Positions 51,642 to 61,825 of a stretch of DNA of 64,000 nucleotides are shown piece after piece. Origin of the DNA: Vibrio gigantis (GTDB taxonomy: Bacteria > Pseudomonadota > Gammaproteobacteria > Enterobacterales > Vibrionaceae); the NCBI RefSeq assembly GCF_024347515.1, contig NZ_AP025492.1:1426001-1490000 (forward strand), read 5' to 3'. Within the stretch, counting starts at the first letter, position 1; every line of letters begins with the position of its first letter. The notes beneath the pieces were generated by a model. The model was not told where the DNA came from. It saw only the letters and a list, made by a program, of their open reading frames with translations, and ran no database searches. The translations under genes and the position numbers were made by a program.

Positions 51642-52864
51642 GTTTAGATAGAAGACAGTTCCTTAAAGCCGCGCTTTCAGCAACCGCAGTATCTGCATTG
51701 CCAGTATCGTGGGTATTTGCCGCGAATCGCCCTGAAGGTTTAGCTGCACTGGATATCAATGCATTAACGTGGGCAAAAGCAGAAGATCTACCGGATTACT
51801 ACACCGTTTTAAATACCAACCCTTTGAATGCGTATCCGCCAGAAAGTATGCTTGCGCCTGCTGTGACACCTGCAGATGTTCCTTTTGTTCGTTGGAATGG
51901 CTTGATGCCAGACTTTACGGAGATGAACCCTGATACTTGGACCTTCGAAGTGAAAGGTGAATCCGTAAAACAGAGCAAAACCTATACGATAGCCGAGCTA
52001 AAATCTAAGTTTAAGCACCATACCCAGAGCTTGGTGCTTGAGTGTGGCGGTAACAGCCGTAACAATTTTTATCCAAGCACCAAAGGTAATCAATGGAACA
52101 ACGCTGGTGTCTATTGCTCACAGTGGACCGGTGTGTTGTTGAGCGATGTGCTTAAAGACTGTGGCATCAAAGATGATGCAGTTTATGTCGGTAATCATGG
52201 CTTTGATAAACATTTGAGTGGTAAAGGTGAGGCGATTTCACGAGGCGTTCCTATTGCAGCTGCGATGAACGATAACGCATTGATTGCATGGGAGATGAAT
52301 GGTGAGCCGATCCCTTATCTCCATGGTTATCCGCTACGAACTGTATTTGGTGGCCGACCGGCTTCTGTTTCTCAGAAATGTACAACAGGTATCAGTATCC
52401 GTAACAAGATCCATGATGGTCATAAGATGGCGGCTCCTGCTTATCAAGTACCTAAGAACCCAATTGCCCCGGGTGAGAAAGTGGACAACAAAGATTTCCG
52501 AATCATAGAAGAAATGATTGTGAAATCGCTGATTACTTCTCCTAAAAGCGGGACAGAGTTTGCTCTCGGTAAGAAGATCAAAGTTAGTGGCCATGCATGG
52601 GCAGGGTTAAGAACCGTTGAGAAGCTGCAAGTGAGTTACGACTACGGTACTACTTGGCACGATGCAAAGTTGAATAAGCCAGTAAACAAGGGCGCATGGC
52701 AACAATGGGAAGCGGACCTAGACTTTCCTATGACTGGTTATTATGAGATATGGGCGAAGGCGACCGACAGTGAAGGTGATAGTCAACCTGTGGTGCAACC
52801 GCAGTGGAACCCCAAAGGTTACCTGTTTAATGGTTGCCACCGTATCGCAGTAAGAGTGTCGTGA
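51638..52864 (+). CDS. Molybdopterin sulfite oxidase/dehydrogenase (SorA-like)
   Basis: 408 residues. A Tat signal (SLDRRQFLKAALSATAV, twin Arg at 5-6) is followed by the oxidoreductase molybdopterin domain, where Cys136 in LVLECGGNS is the molybdenum ligand, and RGVPIAAAMNDNALIAWEMNG, then a C-terminal Mo-co dimerisation domain (KIKVSGHAWAGLRTVEKLQVS). It has no haem domain of its own, so electrons would pass to the cytochromes c encoded on either side. Its start overlaps the first and its stop overlaps the next gene. Confidence 0.92.
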   Translation: MSLDRRQFLKAALSATAVSALPVSWVFAANRPEGLAALDINALTWAKAEDLPDYYTVLNTNPLNAYPPESMLAPAVTPADVPFVRWNGLMPDFTEMNPDTWTFEVKGESVKQSKTYTIAELKSKFKHHTQSLVLECGGNSRNNFYPSTKGNQWNNAGVYCSQWTGVLLSDVLKDCGIKDDAVYVGNHGFDKHLSGKGEAISRGVPIAAAMNDNALIAWEMNGEPIPYLHGYPLRTVFGGRPASVSQKCTTGISIRNKIHDGHKMAAPAYQVPKNPIAPGEKVDNKDFRIIEEMIVKSLITSPKSGTEFALGKKIKVSGHAWAGLRTVEKLQVSYDYGTTWHDAKLNKPVNKGAWQQWEADLDFPMTGYYEIWAKATDSEGDSQPVVQPQWNPKGYLFNGCHRIAVRVS

Positions 52865-53367
52865 TGCCTTCTATTTCTAATAAGCCTATTGATGGCAGTT
52901 CTAAACTTACTAATTTGATTGATGGCTACTCATTTCACGCAGACTCAAGCCCGGTCAGTAAGCGCAGTTACCGTAAAGGTATAATGAGAGCGGCATTGGT
53001 GTGCAGCTTGTTAACATCGATGCTTGTTCATGCTGGAGATATTCCAGAGAACCCGAAAGAGTACTATGGTGTAGATAAAGTATCGGGTCTGATTATGGCA
53101 CCCGGTTGGGAGACAGTGAAAGGGCAATGTAATGCCTGTCATACCAGCTTAATCGTTGCTCAGAACAGTGGTAACAGAGAGCAATGGCGCGAAACCATTC
53201 AATGGATGGTAGACACTCAAGGTCTGTGGGATCTGTCTGATACTTGGGATCCGGTACTGGATTACCTAAGTACCTATTATCAGGACAAAGGCATCGACAT
53301 GAATAAGTATCGTCGTAAGCCTATTGATAGCGCATTGGTGCCACCTATGCCAGGAGAGGGCCAATGA
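52864..53367 (+). CDS. Cytochrome c family protein
   Basis: 167 residues if read from the ATG at 52864, which overlaps the stop of the sulfite oxidase gene. This start leaves a 41-residue polar N-terminus before the signal-like segment MRAALVCSLLTSMLVHA; the internal ATG at 52987 (AAAGG upstream) is a credible alternative. One haem motif C-N-A-C-H, followed by QWRETIQWMVDTQGLWDL. A likely subunit or carrier for sulfite oxidation (SorB-like). Confidence 0.82.
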   Translation: MPSISNKPIDGSSKLTNLIDGYSFHADSSPVSKRSYRKGIMRAALVCSLLTSMLVHAGDIPENPKEYYGVDKVSGLIMAPGWETVKGQCNACHTSLIVAQNSGNREQWRETIQWMVDTQGLWDLSDTWDPVLDYLSTYYQDKGIDMNKYRRKPIDSALVPPMPGEGQ

Positions 53368-53888
53368 TCATCAATCAATTAAAGCGAACTTCTTTTGTTC
53401 GCGGAGTTGTTACGATAGCCGCTGCTGCAGTGATTTTGTCGTTGTCGGCGTGCACCGACGAACAACCGAACACTGAAAACAAAGTTGCCTCACGCGTCGA
53501 ATCATTAGGTATAGAGTCAGAACCATCGGTAAAGCTCAATTCGGAAGCTAAAACCGAGGTTGAAAGTCTTGTTGATAACAAGGCCGCTGCAAAGGATTAC
53601 ATGCCTAGCTTAGATTCTGGTGAAAAGTTGGTTCAGAACCTATGTAGCCAGTGTCATGGCGATAAAATCATTCCTTTCGTACAATCTTATCCAAACATCA
53701 AAGGTCAGAAAGCTGGGTATATACTTAAGCAGCTCCGTGATTTTAAAAGCGATGAACGACAAGATTTGTACATGCAGTCGGTGGTCAAACATCTTTCGGA
53801 TGAAGACTTACAAGACGTAGCCGCATTCTATGGCACGTTGAAGCCATTGGATTTATACAACCGCACTAAAGAGTATTATCACCAGTAG
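53364..53888 (+). CDS. Cytochrome c lipoprotein
   Basis: 174 residues, start overlapping the previous gene by four bases (ATGA). Lipobox LSAC (Cys30), a Glu/Lys-rich linker, and a c553-like domain with C-S-Q-C-H, VQSYPNIKGQKAGYILKQL and MQSVVKHLSDEDL. A membrane-anchored electron acceptor, most similar in pattern to the first cytochrome of the operon. Confidence 0.86.
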   Translation: MIINQLKRTSFVRGVVTIAAAAVILSLSACTDEQPNTENKVASRVESLGIESEPSVKLNSEAKTEVESLVDNKAAAKDYMPSLDSGEKLVQNLCSQCHGDKIIPFVQSYPNIKGQKAGYILKQLRDFKSDERQDLYMQSVVKHLSDEDLQDVAAFYGTLKPLDLYNRTKEYYHQ

Positions 53889-53958
53889 ATGGGACTCTCT
53901 CGAGGCTTTAGTTAAGTTGCTTTCTACGAGGTTTGATAAGCAAAATAGTAGATAAAAG

Positions 53959-53990
53959 AAAGGGCTGCGATTATGCAGCCCTTTGTTGTT
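53959..53990. terminator. Terminator between the sulfite operon and relV
   Basis: AAAGGGCTGC / GCAGCCCTTT, 10-bp perfect stem, 6-base loop and T-rich tail, between convergent genes. Confidence 0.88.
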
Positions 53991-54019
53991 TTTGTTTATG
54001 ATAAGCACTCAGCCAGTGG

Positions 54020-54799
54020 TTAAGCCGCTTTAATGTGCGTTGTAATGTATGGTTGCCATGCTTGTTGGTAAAGCTCTAAAGATTGGCGTCTTAGGCTATT
54101 GATTTGTGCCGCTTCGATATCGTTAATTGGGCGATGTTCTGCAATTGCGTGACGCTCAATACCTTGGATGATTTCATACAGCTCGTGCTCAGGGCCACTT
54201 TTCACATCAGCAATTGCTCTTAGGTGAAGTTGAACCTCAGCAATAATGTTGGTTTTAGGCAAACGAACCAACAAGTTGAGGTCACGATAGCCAGAATCAG
54301 CTGGAGACTTAAACTTGTTTTTTAGCTTAACAACGTCTGCTTCACGGCTTAGTGCTTCGTAGACTTCAACCAAGCTCTCTACATCGTTCGCGATAATAGT
54401 TGCACGGGCTAGGTCAGTAATTCGTGTGACATCACCATCAAGCTCAAGGGCGATTTTTTCTTCTGCACGAGCTTGAGATTTAACGCCTGCAAATAGCGCT
54501 TCAGAATTAGTGAGTAGGGCAGTACTTTTACAGATAGTCTCTAGTTCAGCTTGGCCTTGATGCGCTTTGCTGTACAGAATGTCGAAGTCGGTATAAGGCT
54601 GAGTCGGACGTGAGTCGAATGCTTTTATGCCATACAAGCCGCTTAGGCTATGGCGGAATACATTTGATGAAACTTGGTTTTGCGATGACGCTGTGCGCGA
54701 TTGATCAGTTGAACTTGTTGAAACAGGTGCTGCTGCGAATGCAGGCGCTCGGCTCAATACTAAAAGCATTAGGGCCGTCGTACGGAGAAATACACTCAT
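54020..54799 (-). CDS. relV: RelV, RelA/SpoT-fold small alarmone synthetase with a signal-like N-terminus
   Basis: 259 residues, the same length as V. cholerae RelV. The residues I recall as essential there fall at identical positions: Lys107 (AGVKS), Asp129 and Arg132 (TDLAR), Leu150 and Glu188 (IAEVQ). The N-terminus MSVFLRTTALMLLVLSRAPAFA looks like a cleavable signal peptide, odd for an enzyme using cytosolic GTP. Downstream of the fold is a long helix to the C-terminus. Convergent with the sulfite operon and divergent from tpm. Confidence 0.88.
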   Translation of the reverse strand: MSVFLRTTALMLLVLSRAPAFAAAPVSTSSTDQSRTASSQNQVSSNVFRHSLSGLYGIKAFDSRPTQPYTDFDILYSKAHQGQAELETICKSTALLTNSEALFAGVKSQARAEEKIALELDGDVTRITDLARATIIANDVESLVEVYEALSREADVVKLKNKFKSPADSGYRDLNLLVRLPKTNIIAEVQLHLRAIADVKSGPEHELYEIIQGIERHAIAEHRPINDIEAAQINSLRRQSLELYQQAWQPYITTHIKAA

Positions 54800-55123
54800 T
54801 CAAACTCCAAAATACAAGGTTACAAAAAACGGGTAGCTAAAAGGGGTAACCAGTAACGCATAAGAGTAAAAACAGCTTAACTAAACTCACTACATATTAA
54901 ATGGGGCTAGCTAAGACAGAAACCAACTCTAACGTTTAATATTGCTTTAAAATGTGAACATATAGACAAATAATCCAAGCGTTGGTTCCGCAATTTTCAG
55001 AACTTTGAACTTAGCCAGTTTCCGATTTTATCGAAACCAATTTGGCACTTTAAACCAAGCTAAGGTTGCTCTTGCCTGTCTATACTGTACCCTTGCATTA
55101 TGACTGTTTAACATGAACGAAAG
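54800..55123. other. Divergent relV-tpm intergenic region
   Basis: About 324 bases, AT-rich, containing both promoters. No well-defined operator seen; a frame at 54610-54840 antisense to relV has no coding support. Confidence 0.35.
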
Positions 55124-55777
55124 ATGAATAATCCTGAATTTTGGCACAATAAATGGGCAGCCAACCAAATTGGTTTCCACCTTGAAGATGTAAACCCACT
55201 TCTGATTGAATTTTGGGAAAAGACTGAGCCTAGCTACGAGAAGAGTGTATTTGTTCCACTCTGTGGCAAAAGTGAAGATCTGATTTGGCTAGCGTCAAAA
55301 CATGAAGACGTTCAAGGTGTTGAACTCAGCCAGATCGCCGTACGCGCTTTTTTTTCTGAACACTTCTACACGCCGACAGTGACTCAAATCAGTGGTCAGC
55401 ACGAGCTTTACCAATTCGATGAGCTGAGTGTTTATACCGGAGATTATTTCACTGCGCCAATTCAGCCTGTCGACACTATTTATGACCGTGCTTCTTTGGT
55501 TGCTTTGCCTGAAGAGATGCGGGTTCAGTATGTAGAGCGTTTGAAACAACTGCTGAAACCGGGCGGTAAGGTCCTTCTGGTGACTCTGGATTACGACCAA
55601 AGCGAGATGGCGGGGCCTCCGTTTAGCGTACCTAAACTAGAGATCGATCAGTTGTTCTCTGGATACAAAATCACATTGTTAAATCAAGATATTGCAGACG
55701 ATGAACATCCGAAGATTGCTAAGAAAGGCTTATCTCGATTCAGTGAGGACGTGTATTTGATTGAGTCAGATACATAA
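55124..55777 (+). CDS. tpm: Thiopurine S-methyltransferase
   Basis: 217 residues with the TPMT landmarks: [37 protein letters not shown] (SAM motif I), [27 protein letters not shown] and [22 protein letters not shown]-dependent; bacterial members also methylate selenium and tellurium species. Monocistronic, with a bidirectional terminator before purT. Confidence 0.95.
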   Translation: MNNPEFWHNKWAANQIGFHLEDVNPLLIEFWEKTEPSYEKSVFVPLCGKSEDLIWLASKHEDVQGVELSQIAVRAFFSEHFYTPTVTQISGQHELYQFDELSVYTGDYFTAPIQPVDTIYDRASLVALPEEMRVQYVERLKQLLKPGGKVLLVTLDYDQSEMAGPPFSVPKLEIDQLFSGYKITLLNQDIADDEHPKIAKKGLSRFSEDVYLIESDT

Positions 55778-55815
55778 GTTCAGTTTGCTTCGTTAAGCCA
55801 ACAGGTAACACCAAC

Positions 55816-55847
55816 AAAAAGACGGGCTCGGTAGCCCGTCTTTCTTA
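55816..55847. terminator. Terminator between tpm and purT
   Basis: AAAGACGGGCT / AGCCCGTCTTT, perfect 11-bp stem with CGGT loop, between convergent genes. Confidence 0.88.
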
Positions 55848-55891
55848 TTATTCAGATTTGAACTCGTGATTGCTTTGAATTGAATTGCTGG

Positions 55892-57067
55892 TTAGTAAAT
55901 CATTTTTACTTTCGAAGCGCTTTCGATGGCATCTTCGATTGCTGTCTCTGTGCTATTGCGACGAGTTAACGCCACACCAAGACGACGACGGCCGTCAATG
56001 TCTGGCTTACCAAACAGACGAACTTGCGTTTGTGGTGCCTCTAATGCTTCTGTAAGGCCTTCAAAACGGATGTTAGTTGATGTGCCTTGACCAAGGATTA
56101 CTGCAGAAGCACAAGGGCCATAGTGAGTAATTGATTTGATTGGCATCCCCGTAAATGCGCGAACGTGCAGTGCGAATTCCGATGAGTCTTGAGACATTAA
56201 TGTCACTAATCCAGTATCGTGTGGGCGAGGGGATACTTCGTTGAAGATAACGTGATCGCCTTTAACAAAAAGTTCGACACCAAAGATACCGTGACCACCT
56301 AATGCATTAACCACTTGTTCAGCTGTGTATTGCGCCGCTTTAAGTGCATTGTCTGACATTACTTGTGGTTGCCATGATTCGCGGTAATCACCGTCTTCTT
56401 GGCGGTGACCGATAGGTGCGCAGAAGTGTACGCCATCAACAGCGCGAACGGTCAGAAGGGTGATCTCGTAATCGAAATCAATAAAGCCTTCAACGATCAC
56501 GCGACCTGCGCCAGTGCGCCCGCCTTCTTGCGCGTAATCCCAAGACTTCTGAATGTCTTCTTCTGTCTTGATGACACTTTGGCCTTTACCAGAAGAACTC
56601 ATTACTGGCTTAACAACGCAAGGCATACCCACGAATTCAACAGCAGCAGCAAAGTCTTCAAAGGTATCTGCAAAGCGGTAAGGTGAAGTGCTCAGTTTCA
56701 ACTCTTCTGCGGCTAGGCGACGAATACCTTCGCGGTTCATCGTTAGCTTGGTCGCGTTCGCAGTTGGAACGACATTTAAGCCTTGTGCTTCTAGCTCCAC
56801 TAGCTTGCTGGTGGCAATAGCTTCAATTTCAGGAACCACATAATCTGGTTTTTCTAGTTCGATGATTGCTTGAAGTGCATCGCCGTCTAACATGTCTAAT
56901 ACATGGCTACGATGCGCTACTTGCATCGCTGGCGCGTCTGCATAACGGTCACAAGCAATAACTTCCAAGCCTAAACGTTGGCACTCGATAGCAACTTCTT
57001 TGCCGAGTTCACCTGAACCTAATAGAAGTACACGAGTAGCATTTTCACGAGTAGCAGTACCAAACAT
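55892..57067 (-). CDS. purT: Formate-dependent GAR transformylase
   Basis: 391 residues, full-length PurT (phosphoribosylglycinamide formyltransferase 2): [19 protein letters not shown] near the start, ATP-grasp core [40 protein letters not shown] and [14 protein letters not shown]. Carries out the formate/ATP-dependent formylation in purine synthesis. A PurR box lies upstream; GGAAGGA is at a normal spacing before the ATG. Confidence 0.96.
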   Translation of the reverse strand: MFGTATRENATRVLLLGSGELGKEVAIECQRLGLEVIACDRYADAPAMQVAHRSHVLDMLDGDALQAIIELEKPDYVVPEIEAIATSKLVELEAQGLNVVPTANATKLTMNREGIRRLAAEELKLSTSPYRFADTFEDFAAAVEFVGMPCVVKPVMSSSGKGQSVIKTEEDIQKSWDYAQEGGRTGAGRVIVEGFIDFDYEITLLTVRAVDGVHFCAPIGHRQEDGDYRESWQPQVMSDNALKAAQYTAEQVVNALGGHGIFGVELFVKGDHVIFNEVSPRPHDTGLVTLMSQDSSEFALHVRAFTGMPIKSITHYGPCASAVILGQGTSTNIRFEGLTEALEAPQTQVRLFGKPDIDGRRRLGVALTRRNSTETAIEDAIESASKVKMIY

Positions 57068-57134
57068 AGAAATTCCTTCCGATCTTTTGAACGATTGATT
57101 GAAAACGGGGTGATCATACTTATTTCAATGACAA

Positions 57135-57150
57135 AAGCAAACGTTTGCGC
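57135..57150. promoter_or_regulatory. PurR box upstream of purT
   Basis: AAGCAAACGTTTGCGC contains the perfect 12-base palindrome GCAAACGTTTGC, the core of the PurR consensus (ACGCAAACGTTTGCGT), about 70 bases upstream of the purT start. purT belongs to the PurR regulon in E. coli. Confidence 0.82.
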
Positions 57151-57178
57151 GAGTTGTTGCGTTAATTACAGGCATAAA

Positions 57179-57211
57179 AAAAGCAGCCCTGTTAAATAGA
57201 GCTGCTTATTT
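57179..57211 (-). terminator. cdd terminator
   Basis: AAGCAGC / GCTGCTT stem with a 13-base loop and seven T on the minus strand, 24 bases after the cdd stop at 57235. Confidence 0.8.
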
Positions 57212-57234
57212 AAACTTTTGTTAACCAGATGTAC

Positions 57235-58122
57235 TTAGATTGCTAAGTAAGTCACTGGAATGTCGGGATTAATCGCTTCTAATGTAGATTGCGTATCCGC
57301 CAGATGACTGATGCTACCTTCGCCGATTTCAACCAAAGCAGCACTTTCAATTTCTTCGAAATTGAAGCCAGCCAGTTTCAGTTGAATCAAGGCTACTTGT
57401 AGAGGAGGCAGGCTCGGATTGAACGCCGCATTTTCTGCGTAAGCACCGGTGAAAACCTCACCTGACGTAAGCTGTAGTGAAACACCACTTAGGTTTTTGG
57501 TGTAAGGAGCGTGGCTGCGGTTTAGTGCTGCTAGCGCTTCTACAACAATAGGTGTTGTTTCTTCTGTCGTGTATTTATGATCAAGCTTAGTCATTAGGCC
57601 AGTTGTCACACCTAAATCAGCAGGGCCGAACGAGTCTGGCAGGTATTCTTGTAGTGACATCTCATCACGTTGCGGAAGCTGAACTTTAAGCTCTTTTGCT
57701 GTGGTCAGTTCATTCATAAACTGGCGACAGTGACCACAAGGGCTGAAATTGATTGTGATATCTGAGATGCCTTGTTCGCCTTTCATCCAAGCGTGGCTGA
57801 TTGCAGATTGCTCAGCGTGAACGGTTTGACCAAGTTGAGCACCAGCGATTTCAAGGTTTGCACCAAAATACAGAGTTCCAGACAAACCACGTACGATTGC
57901 ACCAACATAAAAGTCAGATAACGGAGCGTAAGAATACGCTGCGGCAAAAGGAAGTAGCGCAATACGTAGCTCGTCATCCGCTAAACCACTTGCTTGCAGT
58001 AGGCTGGCAAATTGCTCTGGAGACAATGTCGCGTCAAAGTTGTCTGCTAATACGATGTCACTCAAAAGTGCTTTGATTACTGTTGGAGCACTTTCCAGCG
58101 CCAGGGTAATACGACTGTTCAT
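57235..58122 (-). CDS. cdd: Cytidine deaminase
   Basis: 295 residues, the long dimeric E. coli-type enzyme. The zinc site is formed by HAE in [13 protein letters not shown] and PCGHC in [11 protein letters not shown]. The C-terminal half is the degenerate second domain. Converts cytidine and deoxycytidine to uridine forms. A CRP-like site lies upstream, as for cdd in E. coli (CRP/CytR). Confidence 0.95.
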   Translation of the reverse strand: MNSRITLALESAPTVIKALLSDIVLADNFDATLSPEQFASLLQASGLADDELRIALLPFAAAYSYAPLSDFYVGAIVRGLSGTLYFGANLEIAGAQLGQTVHAEQSAISHAWMKGEQGISDITINFSPCGHCRQFMNELTTAKELKVQLPQRDEMSLQEYLPDSFGPADLGVTTGLMTKLDHKYTTEETTPIVVEALAALNRSHAPYTKNLSGVSLQLTSGEVFTGAYAENAAFNPSLPPLQVALIQLKLAGFNFEEIESAALVEIGEGSISHLADTQSTLEAINPDIPVTYLAI

Positions 58123-58177
58123 GTTGAATCCTTAATTGACCTTAGGCTTTAAGTTTATGCAATGTTCAGGAATTTTC

Positions 58178-58193
58178 TGTGATAAAGATCACT
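58178..58193. promoter_or_regulatory. CRP-like binding site upstream of cdd
   Basis: TGTGA-TAAAGA-TCACT is close to the CRP consensus TGTGA-N6-TCACA, 56 bases upstream of the cdd start. A second half-site pair (GTGAGGTCAC, about 58232-58241) may involve CytR; that is inference. Confidence 0.7.
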
Positions 58194-58343
58194 ATTGAAT
58201 TGTTGTTGTTACATTGGTTTGCATAATTAGAGTGAGGTCACACTTGAAATCGATTGCAAGAGCTATTTCCACAGCTGATATCTCACTTACTGCCCGTAAT
58301 AGAGCGTGATTTGACTGCTATTACTGAGTAAATGCGATAAAAA

Positions 58344-58386
58344 AGCCCAAGCCAACCCTGAGATAATCAGAGTTCTGCTTGGGCTA
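58344..58386 (-). terminator. lrgAB-like operon terminator
   Basis: AGCCCAAGC / GCTTGGGCT with a loop that itself contains CTGA / TCAG; six T follow on the minus strand. It lies 79 bases after the stop at 58465. Confidence 0.8.
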
Positions 58387-58464
58387 CTTGTCATGCTTTA
58401 AACCGTTAGCCAAATTTATTAGGTAACCAATGAACGAGCAGCGTTTAAACTGTAATAAAAATGG

Positions 58465-59142
58465 TTAAGAGTAGAACCAAACTACAAGCGAAAATACACT
58501 CGGCGCGATAATTGAGGTAATAACGCCACAGAGCACAAGCGCTAGAGAACTGAATGCAGCATCTTCTTGGTTCTTTTCAGCACATGTCGCAGTACCTAAA
58601 GCGTGAGATACGGTACCCATGGTTAAACCACGTGCAATAGGGCTCTTAATACCAATGAGGTTATAGATCGGGTAAGCGAAAGTGGCTCCAAATAGGCCAA
58701 CAATCAATACCAGTATTGCCGCAATTGCTGCTTCACCACCCAAATGGCTCGACACTTCCATAGCAATGGGGGTGGTGACTGACTTACCTAACAAACTCGC
58801 AATCAAGCTTAAGTCCGCTTTAAAAGCCACAGCGATTAATGCGGTTGTTGTCATCGACATTACACTGCCTAGCGTGCAAGCAAAGGTAATGATGCGCCAG
58901 TTGGCTCTGATTTGAGGTAGCTGTTCATAAAGCGGGTAAGCAAGTGCAACAACCGCAGGCTGAAGCATGTAGGTAATCCAGGTGTTGTCAGCATAGTAAG
59001 TCTCAAACGGCACTTTAAAGAACGTGAGAATCGGAATGATGATACCAATGCTGATAAGCAGGGGATTACACAGTGGTGAGTTCACTTTCTGACTTACCCA
59101 ACGAGCAAACAGAAACACCACGATAGTTAATAGAATCCACAT
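58465..59142 (-). CDS. yohK: LrgB/CidB family protein (YohK)
   Basis: 225 residues, seven or so hydrophobic segments, LrgB pattern: NSPLCNPLLISIGIIIP, WITYMLQPAVVALAYPLYEQ, LGKSVTTPIAMEVSSHLGG and GTVSHALGTATCAEKNQE. Starts two bases after the LrgA-like gene, so they form an operon. Members have been linked to autolysis control or to export of glycolate/pyruvate; not decidable here. Confidence 0.9.
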   Translation of the reverse strand: MWILLTIVVFLFARWVSQKVNSPLCNPLLISIGIIIPILTFFKVPFETYYADNTWITYMLQPAVVALAYPLYEQLPQIRANWRIITFACTLGSVMSMTTTALIAVAFKADLSLIASLLGKSVTTPIAMEVSSHLGGEAAIAAILVLIVGLFGATFAYPIYNLIGIKSPIARGLTMGTVSHALGTATCAEKNQEDAAFSSLALVLCGVITSIIAPSVFSLVVWFYS

Positions 59143-59144
59143 GA

Positions 59145-59516
59145 TTATTTACCTCTCGCCAGCAAGCGGTCTAAGAACCATGATAAAGATACCAATACGA
59201 TGAGCGTGCCACCCACCGCGCTCGCCATAATAGGCAATGCATTCGCGATGAGCATTTCGAAATGATCCATCAACCCAACACTGATCGGAACAAACAGTAA
59301 GATCATTAGGCGGATAATCAAGCTTGCACCGGGTTGTACCCAATGCGAAGGCACAATACCAATCACCATGGCGGCAAATAGAATCAACATGCCAAAAATA
59401 CTGCCTGGGATTGAGGTATCCAAAAAGTGCTGTAACGCGTTGCCTGCTGTAAGCGCACCTATGATTAAGGTGAAGGAGATTAAGCAGTAAACCAGTTGGA
59501 TCAATCTTTCTTTCAA
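59145..59516 (-). CDS. yohJ: LrgA/CidA family protein (YohJ)
   Basis: 123 residues with four hydrophobic segments, LrgA pattern: [20 protein letters not shown], then [19 protein letters not shown]. Its partner gene follows two bases downstream. Upstream sbcB ends 25 bases before, so read-through is possible. Confidence 0.9.
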   Translation of the reverse strand: MKERLIQLVYCLISFTLIIGALTAGNALQHFLDTSIPGSIFGMLILFAAMVIGIVPSHWVQPGASLIIRLMILLFVPISVGLMDHFEMLIANALPIMASAVGGTLIVLVSLSWFLDRLLARGK

Positions 59517-59541
59517 AGTGTTACTTCTCTTGATAATGGAA

Positions 59542-60966
59542 TTAGCTAGCTAACTTTTCTACGTACTGATAAACCGCCTTCAAGATAGCCATTTTCTTCT
59601 CGTCGCTTTCATGTTCGTGCGCGAGGTTTTCGAGGTTAAGCATGTACTCTTCTAAACGGCTCTCATAAAATTCACGACAATGGTTCGCCCATTTCAATTG
59701 TTCAGCTTCGTCGAGAGTCCATGGGAAGTTACGTGCACGGTAACGGAACAGTAACGGTTTAATACGTTCGTCACCAAAGGTGATATCCAAAGCTGCCAAG
59801 TTGTTCGGGTCAGTTTCGCGAATGATGTTCATCGCTGTTTTATCAGCAGGTGAAAAGAAACCGTCGTAAAGGTGTGTATCAACATCATCACTTTTCTCGT
59901 ACTCACGCTCTTGTGAATACAAACCGATCAGCTTCTCACGGATCTCTGGATGTTCACGTAATAGAGCTAAGTTCTTCAAGCATTGCTGGCGATCGATACC
60001 GATGGTTTCGGCGTTTTCAGCCGTCAGCGTTTTGGCTGGAGCAAGAATAGGGCACTTGTTGAGTTGTACCAGTTTGATTGGTACCGGTAGCTCATCTTCA
60101 CCTAGTTCACTGCGTTTGGTGTAGAGTCTGTCTCTTAGCTCGTCGGTATTTAGCTCAAGCAGCGGGCTAGGGTCTTTCGCTAAGTCCACTACGATAACGG
60201 CGTTTTGATTGGTCGGGTGCCACGCCATAGGAACAATCCAGCTTGTGTAATTGCAATCTCGACCAAACATACCCGAAACGTGCATCAAAGGTGTCATGTT
60301 TACGATATCAACTAGGTCATTCAGCTTACGCTTATGACGCATGTTGTAAAGGTAATCGAACATCTTAGGCTGTGCAGCTTTCAGCTTCTTCGCTAACTCG
60401 ATGGTCGCAATAACATCGGCCATCGCATCGTGCGCGTTTTCGTGTTCAATGCCGTTTGCCACAGAGAGATGTTCCAGTTTGAAGCTTGGATAACCTTCTT
60501 CATTTTCTGGCCACACAATACCGTCTGGGCGAAGTGCGTGTACGGCGCGCATGACATCTAACAGATCCCAACGCGAATTACCGTTCTGCCAGCTCCATGC
60601 GTATGGATCGATGAAGTTACGGTAACAGGTGTATCGCGTTACTTCGTCATCGAATCGAATACTGTTGTAGCCAAGGCTTGTGGTGTTTGGTTTCGCTAAC
60701 TCAGCGTGGATCTTAGCGATAAACTCTGGTTCAGGAAGGCCTTGTGAAGCCGCTTTTTGAGGTGTGATACGGGTGATCAATGCTGCTTCAGGAGCAGGAA
60801 GGTAATCAGCAGGAGGTTGGCAATAGATAACCAGAGGTTCTCCAATAACATTGAAATCTTGGTCGGTACGAACACCCGCAAATTGACTTGGACGATCTTT
60901 CGCTGGACTAACGCCCCAAGTTTCGTAATCGAAAAAGAAGTAGGTCGACTGATTATCTGAACTCAT
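59542..60966 (-). CDS. sbcB: Exodeoxyribonuclease I
   Basis: 474 residues, full-length ExoI (DEDDh 3'-5' single-strand exonuclease): FFFDYETWG with Asp/Glu, [38 protein letters not shown] with the catalytic His, an SH3-like region and a C-terminal helical domain with [12 protein letters not shown]. Acts in recombination and mismatch repair. Start at the ATG at 60966. Confidence 0.96.
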   Translation of the reverse strand: MSSDNQSTYFFFDYETWGVSPAKDRPSQFAGVRTDQDFNVIGEPLVIYCQPPADYLPAPEAALITRITPQKAASQGLPEPEFIAKIHAELAKPNTTSLGYNSIRFDDEVTRYTCYRNFIDPYAWSWQNGNSRWDLLDVMRAVHALRPDGIVWPENEEGYPSFKLEHLSVANGIEHENAHDAMADVIATIELAKKLKAAQPKMFDYLYNMRHKRKLNDLVDIVNMTPLMHVSGMFGRDCNYTSWIVPMAWHPTNQNAVIVVDLAKDPSPLLELNTDELRDRLYTKRSELGEDELPVPIKLVQLNKCPILAPAKTLTAENAETIGIDRQQCLKNLALLREHPEIREKLIGLYSQEREYEKSDDVDTHLYDGFFSPADKTAMNIIRETDPNNLAALDITFGDERIKPLLFRYRARNFPWTLDEAEQLKWANHCREFYESRLEEYMLNLENLAHEHESDEKKMAILKAVYQYVEKLAS

Positions 60967-61825
60967 TGAATTTCCTGAACAGCAAGCGGGGCCCGTTTAC
61001 TGTGGCTGAAGGTTAGTTTTGTTCAGTATCTGATAGTATGCGGTACGCGTGCAACCCAGATCACAAATAAATTGCCGTAAAACGGTGGTTTACTATTCAA
61101 TCGAGTCGATAGGCGTGCTTTAAAATCCAATTGTGACTATTTCTTAGTAACGATTCTTCCTTTTACCTCTATACCTAGGTCTTCATGAATTGGGTTTGAA
61201 GGTACCGCGAACGACCTTGTTTACGGTTTACTCTAGCGACGATGGTTAGAGGTGCACTCGTTTTTCTTGGACAGGTGTAAGCTATCGTACGAGTGTTTAA
61301 ATCGCTGCATCTGCCTGTGTGGGGCTCTGCCCACGCAGGTGTCCATCTTCAATATAATTCTCTTAGCTTTAATTAATTTTTGGGGATTTATGAGTGTAGA
61401 AATCAACTTAATTGGTGAGTTGTACTTGTCTCATTTTTAATAATTTATAGACACCTTGTTTTAATTAGATAATACAAGGCGCGATAATATTTCATTTTTA
61501 TTACAATTTAAAAATGATACTGGTTTGTTTCACTTTTGAGACTATATTGCAATACGATGATCTATATAACAATTAACCTTAATTAAATGAGTGTTTATTG
61601 TCCTTCTTTATTTTTGGTTATTTTAATTGAGTTATTTTTCATGGAAATCAATGACGCACAAAAATAAAGGAATTAAATGTAAAACCAGTTTTATATATAT
61701 TTGTTTGAATTGTTAAAATACCACGGTTTTTGCTAGTGTTATTTATGTCAATTTTCGTGATCTTATTCTCACTGCGCCTCATTTTTTTTATAAATTAGTG
61801 TCAATGTATATATTTTATAAATAGG
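60967..61825. other. Long AT-rich region before the pilus operon
   Basis: About 860 bases between sbcB (minus) and the pilus operon leader. The first 150 bases carry the sbcB promoter; an inverted repeat (CCTGTGTGGGG / TGCCCACGCAGG) lies at about 61319-61344. From about 61440 the sequence is very AT-rich. At 61677 an ATG is directly followed by TAA behind AAAGGA, an unusual start-stop pair. The 62-codon frame at 61252 is unsupported. Confidence 0.4.

Noticed and set aside
61252..61440. 62-codon plus frame upstream of the pilus operon
   Set aside because: Cys-rich, runs through an inverted repeat, no ribosome binding site.
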